A stretch of DNA of 55,518 nucleotides from Bergeyella zoohelcum ATCC 43767 (lineage in GTDB: Bacteria > Bacteroidota > Bacteroidia > Flavobacteriales > Weeksellaceae), in assembly GCF_000301075.1 (NCBI RefSeq), contig NZ_JH932293.1, forward strand, positions 50,878 through 106,395. Direction: 5' to 3'. Shown here in pieces: positions 1 through 6,502 of this stretch. The number at the start of each line of letters is the position of its first letter. The first letter of the stretch is position 1. A program made the translations under genes and the position numbers. The notes beneath the pieces are model-generated. The model did not search any database. It saw nothing but the letters and a program-made list of their open reading frames with translations, and was not told the origin of the DNA.

Positions 1-104
1 TTACCTCTAAACAGTTCCACTCTTTCTTTGAATTTCCAAAGAAGATAGTCCGCATAGGAGTAGGTTTTATCTAGGTCCAGCTGATTGATATTAGTAATTT
101 CCAT
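1..104 (-). CDS. Uma2-family endonuclease-like protein, partial (N-terminus only)
   Basis: This is the first 34 codons of a fourth Uma2-type gene. It is read leftward from the ATG complementary to 102-104, and the rest lies outside the window. The translated start MEITNINQLDLDKTYSYADY is the same as in the three complete genes to the right. Its silent base choices (for example taggttttatctaggtcc at 61-78) match the copy at 736-1323 rather than the other two. It therefore appears to be the duplicate of that copy, 1219 bp away. The neighbouring gene ends 23 nt downstream. Function is as for the complete copies. Confidence 0.85.
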   Translation of the reverse strand, partial: MEITNINQLDLDKTYSYADYLLWKFKERVELFRG

Positions 105-127
105 AATTAATATTTTTACATTTTCAT

Positions 128-712
128 TTATACCTCAAAAATAGCATTGGTGTGCATCTTTAGGCTAGGGAAAATAACACTGGAAAATTCTTTATCAACG
201 ATAGGATTTAAAGTAGTGTATTTCCCATTTTCCAAAACATTCATAAGAACACTCTCTTGGTTAGGATCTACTATCCAATATTCTCTTACTCCCGCCTCCT
301 CATAGAGTTCAAACTTATATTTCATCTCCCGTTTTGAGTTCCCAGGTGAAAGAATTTCTATAATTAAATCCGGAGCACCTATACAGCCTTTTTCGTCTAA
401 CTTACTTTTATCACAAATCACACAAAGGTCTGGCTGAACTACGGTATAAATACTTTGGTCTTCTGTATTTTGCTTAGGTAACCTCACATCAAATGGAGCT
501 GGAAACAATTTACAAGTTTTATTCTTAAAAAGTATGAACATGAAACCATGCAAATTACTCGAAATACTCTGATGCCTTCTACTTGGTGCAGGAGACATCT
601 GTAATATTTTACCTCTAAACAGTTCCACTCTTTCTTTAAATTTCCAAAGAAGATAGTCCGCATAGGAGTAAGTTTTATCTAAGTCTAGCTGATTGATATT
701 AGTAATTTCCAT
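128..712 (-). CDS. Uma2-family putative endonuclease (version A, copy 1)
   Basis: A protein of 194 residues with the Uma2 (DUF820) fold, a PD-(D/E)XK nuclease-like family whose cellular role is mostly unproven. Family hallmarks visible are the SPAP...HQ stretch near residue 40, VVQPDLCVICD in the middle, and GAPDLIIEILSPGN followed by K..Y and GVREYWIVDP. The PD, E and downstream polar residues are the presumed metal-binding site, and no key residue is missing. The protein is identical to that encoded at 1347-1931. It is followed 23 nt downstream by the partial gene at the left edge and preceded 23 nt upstream by the copy at 736-1323, so the array may be co-transcribed. The start is chosen at the conserved MEITN. 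Confidence 0.85.
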   Translation of the reverse strand: MEITNINQLDLDKTYSYADYLLWKFKERVELFRGKILQMSPAPSRRHQSISSNLHGFMFILFKNKTCKLFPAPFDVRLPKQNTEDQSIYTVVQPDLCVICDKSKLDEKGCIGAPDLIIEILSPGNSKREMKYKFELYEEAGVREYWIVDPNQESVLMNVLENGKYTTLNPIVDKEFSSVIFPSLKMHTNAIFEV

Positions 713-735
713 AATGAATATTTTTACATTTTCAT

Positions 736-1323
736 TTATACCTCAAAAATAGCATTGGTGTGCATTTTTAGGCTAGGAAAAATAACACTGGAAAATTCTT
801 TATCAACGATAGGATTTAAAGTAGTGTATTTCCCATTTTCCAAAACATTCATAAGAACACTCTCTTGGTTAGGGTCTATTATCCAATATTCCCTTACTCC
901 TGCCTCCTCATAGAGTTCAAACTTATATTTCATTTCTCGCTTTGAGTTCCCAGGTGAAAGAATCTCTATGATTAAATCCGGAGCACCTATACAACCTTTT
1001 TCGTCTAACTTACTTTCATCGCAAATCACACAAAGGTCTGGTTGAACTACAGTATAAATGCTTTGGTCTTCTGTATTTTGCTTAGGTAGCCTCACATCAA
1101 ACGGAGCTGGAAAAAAATTACAAATCATATTATCTTTGTAAAAACTAAAAAAATGACCATATAGTGTTCTTGCTATCGTTTGATGCTTCACATTAGGAGC
1201 CGGAGACATCCGTAATATTTTACCTCTAAACAGTTCCACTCTTTCTTTGAATTTCCAAAGAAGATAGTCCGCATAGGAGTAGGTTTTATCTAGGTCCAGC
1301 TGATTGATATTAGTAATTTCCAT
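736..1323 (-). CDS. Uma2-family putative endonuclease (version B)
   Basis: A 195-residue paralogue of its two neighbours. The first 36 residues are identical and the C-terminal part from FFPAPFDVRLPK onward is nearly so. Residues about 37-70 are replaced: NVKHQTIARTLYGHFFSFYK stands where the neighbours have SRRHQSISSNLHGFMFILFK, with one extra codon. The nuclease-like motifs (VVQPDLCVICD, GAPDLIIEILSPGN, EYWIIDP) are intact. This segment falls in the predicted N-terminal helices, so the difference may alter partner or substrate contacts; that is inference. It sits in a four-gene tandem array with 23-nt spacers. Confidence 0.85.
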   Translation of the reverse strand: MEITNINQLDLDKTYSYADYLLWKFKERVELFRGKILRMSPAPNVKHQTIARTLYGHFFSFYKDNMICNFFPAPFDVRLPKQNTEDQSIYTVVQPDLCVICDESKLDEKGCIGAPDLIIEILSPGNSKREMKYKFELYEEAGVREYWIIDPNQESVLMNVLENGKYTTLNPIVDKEFSSVIFPSLKMHTNAIFEV

Positions 1324-1346
1324 AATTAATATTTTTACATTTTCAT

Positions 1347-1931
1347 TTATACCTCAAAAATAGCATTGGTGTGCATCTTTAGGCTAGGGAAAATAACACT
1401 GGAAAATTCTTTATCAACGATAGGATTTAAAGTAGTGTATTTCCCATTTTCCAAAACATTCATAAGAACACTCTCTTGGTTAGGATCTACTATCCAATAT
1501 TCTCTTACTCCCGCCTCCTCATAGAGTTCAAACTTATATTTCATCTCCCGTTTTGAGTTCCCAGGTGAAAGAATTTCTATAATTAAATCCGGAGCACCTA
1601 TACAGCCTTTTTCGTCTAACTTACTTTTATCACAAATCACACAAAGGTCTGGCTGAACTACGGTATAAATACTTTGGTCTTCTGTATTTTGCTTAGGTAA
1701 CCTCACATCAAATGGAGCTGGAAACAATTTACAAGTTTTATTCTTAAAAAGTATGAACATGAAACCATGCAAATTACTCGAAATACTCTGATGCCTTCTA
1801 CTTGGTGCAGGAGACATCTGTAATATTTTACCTCTAAACAGTTCCACTCTTTCTTTAAATTTCCAAAGAAGATAGTCCGCATAGGAGTAAGTTTTATCTA
1901 AGTCTAACTGATTGATATTAGTAATTTCCAT
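1347..1931 (-). CDS. Uma2-family putative endonuclease (version A, copy 2)
   Basis: A 194-residue protein identical in sequence to the product of 128-712, and the first gene of the array in the direction of transcription. An upstream in-frame ATG would add 16 residues (MLIHWRLNTTFVKIFI). I reject it because the other copies start at MEITN and the upstream sequence here is unique flanking DNA. Motifs are VVQPDLCVICD, GAPDLIIEILSPGN and EYWIVDP, as expected for Uma2/DUF820 PD-(D/E)XK-like proteins. The single nucleotide difference from copy 1 in the region compared is silent. Identity at this level points to recent duplication or gene conversion. Confidence 0.85.
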   Translation of the reverse strand: MEITNINQLDLDKTYSYADYLLWKFKERVELFRGKILQMSPAPSRRHQSISSNLHGFMFILFKNKTCKLFPAPFDVRLPKQNTEDQSIYTVVQPDLCVICDKSKLDEKGCIGAPDLIIEILSPGNSKREMKYKFELYEEAGVREYWIVDPNQESVLMNVLENGKYTTLNPIVDKEFSSVIFPSLKMHTNAIFEV

Positions 1932-2028
1932 AATGAATATTTTTACAAATGTAGTATTTAATCTCCAATGGATGAGCAATATGAAAGATTAAAAAAATGG
2001 AAAAAACAAAAAAACAACCTCCTTTTCC

Positions 2029-2796
2029 TTAATCTACATCCAATTCCACGAGGATAGGACAGTGGTCACTATGCTTTACTTCGGATAAGATGAGTCCCCT
2101 TTTGAGCTGAGCTTCTAATGTTTTAGTAGCAAAATGATAATCTATTCGCCAGCCTTTATTTCGCTCTCGGGATTGCTGTCTGTAGCTCCACCAAGTATAT
2201 TGGTCAGGCTCTTGATTAAAATACCTAAATGAATCTATAAGCCCACACTCTTCTATAAACTGACTCATCCAAGCCCTTTCCTCTGGTAAAAATCCTGATA
2301 CATTTTTAAGCCCTACGGGATTATGAATATCAATGGCCTGATGACATATATTAAAATCTCCACAGATGATAAGGTTCGGAATGTCCTTTTGTAACGCTTT
2401 GATGTACTCCAGAAAATCAAAACAAAATTCCATTTTATAGCCCAATCTTTCTATATTAGAAGCACTAGGCACATAGACCGAGATGACAGAGAAGCCCTCA
2501 AAGTCTGCCCTCAGCACTCTGCCCTCCACATCATATTTCTCTATTCCACAGCCATAATGCACATTTTTAGGAAGCTGTTTCGTTACGATTCCTACTCCGC
2601 TATAGCCTTTTCTCACCGCCGAATGCCAAAAAGAATGGTAGCCCAATTTCTCAAAACTTTCCACATCTATTTTCGCTACTTCGGCTTTGCTTTCCTGTAC
2701 ACAGAGGACATCAGGAGCTGCCACTTGTAACCATCCAAAGAAATCTTTGGTAATGGCAGCACGAATTCCATTGACATTATAAGATAAAATTTTCAT
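2029..2796 (-). CDS. xth: Exodeoxyribonuclease III (AP endonuclease family)
   Basis: A 255-residue Mg-dependent AP endonuclease / 3'-5' exonuclease of the ExoIII (EEP superfamily) type, acting in cytoplasmic base-excision repair. The motifs are in order: KILSYNVNGIRAA at the N-terminus with the catalytic Asn, LCVQESKAE with the metal-binding Glu, GDFNICHQAIDIHNP, WWSYR, GWRIDYHFAT and the C-terminal KHSDHCPI with the catalytic His. Length is normal for the family. A -7 box TACCTTTG lies a few bases upstream of the ATG, so the leader is very short. trpS lies 21 nt upstream in the same orientation but has its own promoter-like box. Confidence 0.95.
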   Translation of the reverse strand: MKILSYNVNGIRAAITKDFFGWLQVAAPDVLCVQESKAEVAKIDVESFEKLGYHSFWHSAVRKGYSGVGIVTKQLPKNVHYGCGIEKYDVEGRVLRADFEGFSVISVYVPSASNIERLGYKMEFCFDFLEYIKALQKDIPNLIICGDFNICHQAIDIHNPVGLKNVSGFLPEERAWMSQFIEECGLIDSFRYFNQEPDQYTWWSYRQQSRERNKGWRIDYHFATKTLEAQLKRGLILSEVKHSDHCPILVELDVD

Positions 2797-2801
2797 GAAG
2801 A

Positions 2802-2809
2802 CAAAGGTA
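2802..2809 (-). promoter_or_regulatory. Putative -7 box (TACCTTTG) for xth
   Basis: The complement reads TACCTTTG, an exact match to the Bacteroidota sigma-70 -7 consensus TAnnTTTG. It ends 6 nt before the xth start codon, implying a nearly leaderless transcript. I could not identify a -33 TTG at the right spacing. Confidence 0.45.
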
Positions 2810-2817
2810 TTTTTTTA

Positions 2818-3786
2818 TTACATGCCCAGTTTTTCCCTTACTCTCTTGAGGGTTTGTTCAGCTATCTTTCTGGTTTTATCGGCACCTTGTTGGAGTTTTG
2901 CCTCTAGCTCATCCAGATGCGTCATATAATGATTAAACAATGTTCTTTCTTTCTCAAATTTTTGTAATATAAGGTTCAGAAGTTCCGTTTTAGCATGTCC
3001 ATAGCCAAAGTTTCCTGCCAAATATTTTGCTCTCAATTCTTCAATTTGTGATTCATCCGCAATGAGTGTATAGATGGCAAACACCTTACAAGTATCTGGA
3101 TTTTTGGGTTCTTCCAAAGGAGTAGAATCGGTCTCTATAGACATGATTTGTTTCTTTAATTGTTTATCTGGAAGGAAAATATTGATAAGGTTGCCTCTAG
3201 ATTTAGACATTTTATTTCCATCTGTCCCTGGAACATATTTGGTATTTTCTTGCAGCTCTGCTTGAGGCAGCACAAAAGTCTCTCCCATCTGATGATTAAA
3301 CCTCGCCCCCATATCTCTTGCCATTTCTAGGTGCTGCAGCTGGTCTTTTCCTACGGGAACTACTTCGGCATCATACAGTAAAATATCTGCTGCCATGAGT
3401 ACAGGGTAGGTAAAAAGCCCTACATTCACATCTTCCAGTCGGTCGGCTTTATCTTTAAAAGAATGTGCCAAAGTCATCCTCTGGTAAGGAAAAAAACAAG
3501 ACAAATACCAAGAAAGCTCACACACTTCAGGGATATCACTCTGACGATAGAAATAAGTTTTCTCTGTATCCAAACCACACGCTAACCACGCTGCTGCAAT
3601 TTCATAAGTATTCTTTTTCAGCTCCTCTGCATTTTTAATTTGCGTAAGCGAGTGCATATTAGCAATGAATAAAAAAGATTCATTTTCCGCTTGTTTAGAA
3701 AGTTCTATAGCGGGGATAATGGCTCCTAAAAGATTCCCCAAATGCGGTGTCCCCGTAGCCTGTATTCCTGTAAGTATTCTTGACAT
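2818..3786 (-). CDS. trpS: Tryptophan--tRNA ligase
   Basis: A 322-residue class I aminoacyl-tRNA synthetase that charges tRNA-Trp in the cytoplasm. The N-terminus MSRILTGIQATGTPHLGN carries the HIGH-like motif at residues 14-18, and KMSKSRGN follows with KMSKS at 192-196. DILLYDAEVVPVGKDQLQHLE is the characteristic tryptophan-pocket and dimer region. Length is typical (320-340). It lies 21 nt upstream of xth on the same strand and is preceded by a TATCTTTG box. Nothing is unusual about it. Confidence 0.97.
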   Translation of the reverse strand: MSRILTGIQATGTPHLGNLLGAIIPAIELSKQAENESFLFIANMHSLTQIKNAEELKKNTYEIAAAWLACGLDTEKTYFYRQSDIPEVCELSWYLSCFFPYQRMTLAHSFKDKADRLEDVNVGLFTYPVLMAADILLYDAEVVPVGKDQLQHLEMARDMGARFNHQMGETFVLPQAELQENTKYVPGTDGNKMSKSRGNLINIFLPDKQLKKQIMSIETDSTPLEEPKNPDTCKVFAIYTLIADESQIEELRAKYLAGNFGYGHAKTELLNLILQKFEKERTLFNHYMTHLDELEAKLQQGADKTRKIAEQTLKRVREKLGM

Positions 3787-3827
3787 TTCTTATTTGTTTA
3801 ATGCTTAAAAATCCCTGCAAAGATAAA

Positions 3828-3835
3828 GAAAACAT
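3828..3835 (-). promoter_or_regulatory. Putative -7 box (TATCTTTG) for trpS
   Basis: The complement of caaagata reads TATCTTTG, matching TAnnTTTG. It lies about 42 nt upstream of the trpS ATG. No convincing -33 TTTG is visible 19-21 nt further upstream. Confidence 0.5.
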
Positions 3836-3970
3836 AGCATTTTTATCTGATGGAAATGATGAAAAGGAAATATGGAAATACAGAGATAGCAGACACCTAT
3901 TTCCCCAATAAAACCCGCTGTTTCAATAACTTTTCACCATCGTATTTTCATGCTTACTGCGGAGTTGGGA

Positions 3971-4080
3971 AAAACTTAGCTAAGAGTTAGACAAAACTTA
4001 GCTAAGAGTTGGGCAAAACTTAACTAAGAGTTAGACAAAACTTAGTTAAGAGTTCGGAAAAACCTAAGCAGGAATTGAGC
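3971..4080. repeat. Five tandem 22-bp iteron-like repeats
   Basis: Units begin at 3971, 3993, 4015, 4037 and 4059, each exactly 22 bp. The first reads AAAACTTAGCTAAGAGTTAG plus two bases. Units 1-4 differ at a few positions and unit 5 is more diverged. The core CTTAGCTAAG is a perfect 10-bp palindrome in units 1 and 2. The array sits in the 530-bp gap between the divergent trpS and DsbA-family genes. The rest of that gap shows no gene, only a possible -7 box at 4211. The regular two-helical-turn pitch suggests stacked binding sites, but no binder is known. Confidence 0.8.
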
Positions 4081-4210
4081 AAAAGGTAATTTCTTCCATT
4101 TCATGGACATACCATACTCTTTCCTGCATATAGAAATGAGCATCAAAAAAAATAGAATAGTTATATCGTTTGGTCTGTAAGAGAGTCCCGATGCATCTGC
4201 ATTTTTATTG

Positions 4211-4218
4211 TACCTTTG
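4211..4218 (+). promoter_or_regulatory. Possible -7 box (TACCTTTG) for the DsbA-family gene
   Basis: TACCTTTG matches the TAnnTTTG consensus and lies about 100 nt upstream of the ATG at 4319. No -33 element was found at the expected spacing. Confidence 0.4.
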
Positions 4219-4318
4219 TTCAAAGTTTTTATAGACTTTTAGCGAATATGAATACCATTAAAATAGATTCTATGCAATCATGGATTCTGATTTTACTTAC
4301 ATTAAACCCTTTTTTATA

Positions 4319-5224
4319 ATGGCACAAAATAATCATCCTTTACTATGCGACCCCCAAACAGGCGTATGCGGAACTTCACAATCCGAGAAAAACACTGAGA
4401 ATTTCCTACACAGCAACTCAAAGAAAATACAAATCATCTACTACACAGACCCGATTTGTTCTTCCTGCTGGGGCATCGAACCTCAATTGCGTAAGCTGAA
4501 ACTCGAATATGGAGACCTATTTACCATTGACTATCATATGGGCGGACTCCTCCCCGACTGGAGCTATAACAGCGGTGGCATCAGTAAACCCTCCGATGTA
4601 GCCCACCATTGGGACGAAGTGAGCCCTTATTATGATATGCCCATAGATGGAGACATCTGGCTAGAAAATCCTCTAGATTCTTCCTATCCGCCCTCCATTG
4701 CTTTTAAAGCTGCTCAGCTACAAGACACAGACAAAGCGGTGGTTTTCCTACGCGAATTACGAGAAATGGTTTTCCTCCAAAAGAAAAACATCACCCAATG
4801 GGAACACATTACCGAAGCCGCCCAAAATGCTCAGCTGGATATTGCTCAACTAAAATCGGACTATGAACACCAAGCTCCCAAATCATTTCAGCAAGATTTA
4901 GACTGGGCAAGAAAAATAGGCGTTCGTGGGTTTCCTACCGTAATTTTCTTAAACGGTAATCAGCAAGAAGTGGTGTACGGTGCTAGACCCTATGCTTTTT
5001 TTGAAATGGCAATTCTTAAACTGAATCCTGATGCGGTAAAACAAGAGTACCATAAAGACTGGAAATCACTTTTCGGATACTACCCTAGCCTCACCGCCCG
5101 AGAGTTCACAGAACTTTCAGGAACGCCTAGAAAGGACAGCGAACAGCTCCTCAACACCCTTACCCAGCAAGGTATCCTCACTAAATTTGAGACCAAAAAC
5201 GGAGCGATTTGGAAAATCAAATAG
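4319..5224 (+). CDS. DsbA-family (thioredoxin-fold) protein, SpxH/FrnE-like
   Basis: A 301-residue protein with a thioredoxin-fold active site CSSC (residues 47-50) in the context YYTDPICSSCWGIEPQLRKL. It continues as DYHMGGLLPDW, an alpha-helical insert, and the cis-Pro region GVRGFPTVIFLNG. This layout matches DsbA-family cytoplasmic proteins such as the FrnE/SpxH (YjbH) group; no signal peptide is present. Cysteines outside the CxxC near the N-terminus (LLCDPQTGVCG) could bind metal. I use the ATG at 4319 (MAQNNHPLL); an in-frame ATG 39 nt upstream is possible but less likely. Substrate or adaptor role is unknown. It is monocistronic and converges on the WG-repeat gene. Confidence 0.8.
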   Translation: MAQNNHPLLCDPQTGVCGTSQSEKNTENFLHSNSKKIQIIYYTDPICSSCWGIEPQLRKLKLEYGDLFTIDYHMGGLLPDWSYNSGGISKPSDVAHHWDEVSPYYDMPIDGDIWLENPLDSSYPPSIAFKAAQLQDTDKAVVFLRELREMVFLQKKNITQWEHITEAAQNAQLDIAQLKSDYEHQAPKSFQQDLDWARKIGVRGFPTVIFLNGNQQEVVYGARPYAFFEMAILKLNPDAVKQEYHKDWKSLFGYYPSLTAREFTELSGTPRKDSEQLLNTLTQQGILTKFETKNGAIWKIK

Positions 5225-5266
5225 CCTTACTGAATTTCTAATTGTCTAATAGAAAATGGATTTTGT

Positions 5267-5295
5267 ATAGAGACGCGAAGCAATTGGGTCTCTAT
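5267..5295. terminator. Hairpin between convergent genes
   Basis: ATAGAGAC (5267-5274) pairs with GTCTCTAT (5288-5295) across a 13-nt loop. T-rich sequence follows on the right and A/T-rich sequence on the left. It lies between the stop codons of the DsbA-family gene (+) and the WG-repeat gene (-), so it may serve both. Confidence 0.5.
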
Positions 5296-5297
5296 TT

Positions 5298-6356
5298 CTA
5301 TTGTTTTTTAAGCACTTTTTTAGGTACATCTTTACACAAAGCGATGCAACGACCTTGCCGGTCTATCAAAAAAATGTTTTTGCCAGACAATACGCTCGTT
5401 ATCCCCCCATTAAAATGATTTACTCTATCATACTGAAAAGGAATCACCACTTTTCCTGTAGGGTCTATAAATCCGTACTTTTCCTTGTACAAAACCGCCG
5501 CTAGTCCATCAGAGAAAGTATAGGCATGCTCATATTTTACTGGGATTACCTCTCTCCCGTCCTTAGCTATAAAGCCATAAAGACCTTTATGTGAGGATAC
5601 AAGTGCCAAGCCTCCGGAAAAAGACTTTACAAAAGGATAATTCGGCGAAAGCACCACCTCGCCTTTTTTATTTATAAAACTGTATTTGCCATTAATTTGT
5701 ACCCTTGCCAAATCTTCGGAAAAATCCTCCGCATATTCGTATTGAATAGGAATAACCTCCTTGCCCTGTGCATCTATAAAACCGTATTTTTCATCTTTTT
5801 TCACCCTTGCCAAGCCTTCAGAAAACGGATACACCATGTCATAATCAGAAATGATGACTATTTCTCCTGCTTTATTGATAAAACCTTCTTTTCCGTCCTT
5901 TATCACCCTTGCCAATCCCTCGGAAAAATTGCCTAAAAAATCATACTGTATGGGCATACGAATTTGCCCCGTTGCGTCTATAAAGCCATAGTTTTCATTA
6001 AGCCTCACCTCTGCCAAACCTTCGGAAAAATCTCCTGCATCACTGTACTGCAAGGGAATTACTTCTTTGCCTGTTTTATCTACAAAGCCGTATTTTTCAT
6101 CTTTTTCCACCCTTGCCAATCCCTCAGAAAAACGACTAACCCTATCGTATTTCAAAGGAACTACCACTATACCATTCTTATCTATAAACCCCTGCTTTCC
6201 ATCTACCTGCACTCTTGCCAAACCTTCGGAAAACTCGTCTATTCCGTCGCTCTTAGGGGTACTGATAGCAGGAGTAATCTTCAATCCCGAAAGGATATTC
6301 TGTGCATGAAGTGTACATACACCTAAAAATAGAAATAATGTGATTGTTTTTTTCAT
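5298..6356 (-). CDS. Secreted WG-repeat protein
   Basis: A 352-residue protein with signal peptide MKKTITLFLFLGVCTLHAQ followed by about eight WG-type (KWG Leptospira) repeats of roughly 34 residues. Each repeat carries variants of YGFID.xGkeviPlqYd...FSEGLArV. Most repeats begin YGFI rather than the family's W-G. The first seven are regular, and the last (NIFLIDRQGRCIAL) is degenerate. The fold probably forms a beta-repeat domain exported to the periplasm or surface. No catalytic motif or T9SS sorting domain is visible. Its function is unknown. It lies 146 nt downstream of the SUMF1 lipoprotein gene on the same strand, with a palindrome and a hairpin between them, so it is probably a separate transcript. 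Confidence 0.85.
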   Translation of the reverse strand: MKKTITLFLFLGVCTLHAQNILSGLKITPAISTPKSDGIDEFSEGLARVQVDGKQGFIDKNGIVVVPLKYDRVSRFSEGLARVEKDEKYGFVDKTGKEVIPLQYSDAGDFSEGLAEVRLNENYGFIDATGQIRMPIQYDFLGNFSEGLARVIKDGKEGFINKAGEIVIISDYDMVYPFSEGLARVKKDEKYGFIDAQGKEVIPIQYEYAEDFSEDLARVQINGKYSFINKKGEVVLSPNYPFVKSFSGGLALVSSHKGLYGFIAKDGREVIPVKYEHAYTFSDGLAAVLYKEKYGFIDPTGKVVIPFQYDRVNHFNGGITSVLSGKNIFLIDRQGRCIALCKDVPKKVLKKQ

Positions 6357-6393
6357 TGTAGGAAATTATTAAAATTGATTTATTTTTCATTGT

Positions 6394-6421
6394 GTAGAGC
6401 AGCGATGCATCGCTGCTCTAC
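6394..6421. repeat. 28-bp perfect palindrome
   Basis: GTAGAGCAGCGATG followed by its exact reverse complement CATCGCTGCTCTAC forms an uninterrupted 28-bp palindrome. Degenerate relatives occur at about 9190-9205 (cagcggctctac) and 9935-9985 (gccgagatacatcgtggct and cagc-rich sequence). That suggests a dispersed intergenic palindromic element rather than a simple terminator. Confidence 0.75.
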
Positions 6422-6435
6422 GGGATTCTTTTCCC

Positions 6436-6467
6436 AAGAAAAAGCCTTTTTTATTTGGCTTTTTCTT
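6436..6467 (-). terminator. Intrinsic terminator-like hairpin after the SUMF1 lipoprotein gene
   Basis: AAGAAAAAGCC (6436-6446) and GGCTTTTTCTT (6457-6467) form a perfect 11-bp stem with a 10-nt loop. It lies 36 nt past the stop codon of the leftward gene. Confidence 0.7.
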
Positions 6468-6502
6468 TTTGGGTTTTGTTCCTTATTTTTTACTTTTTTG
6501 TC

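Larger units (their letters stand above)
1..1950. repeat. Tandem duplication of a 1219-bp two-gene Uma2 unit
   Basis: Positions 1 to about 731 recur at 1220 to about 1950 with a constant 1219-bp offset. I saw one substitution between them: g at 688 against a at 1907, which is silent. The unit contains one copy of each of two gene versions, so the order from the left edge is B(partial)-A-B-A. The right boundary of homology falls just upstream of the ATG at 1931, where the leader changes from tttttacattttc to tttttacaaatg. The left boundary is outside the window. Confidence 0.85.

Noticed and set aside
1932-1979. N-terminal extension of the first Uma2 gene (MLIHWRLNTTFVKIFI)
   Set aside because: The other copies start at MEITN, and the extension lies in unique flanking DNA rather than in the repeated unit.
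3971-4080. Possible CRISPR array or replication origin iterons
   Set aside because: Contiguous 22-bp units leave no spacers, and there is no replication gene or DnaA-box cluster nearby.
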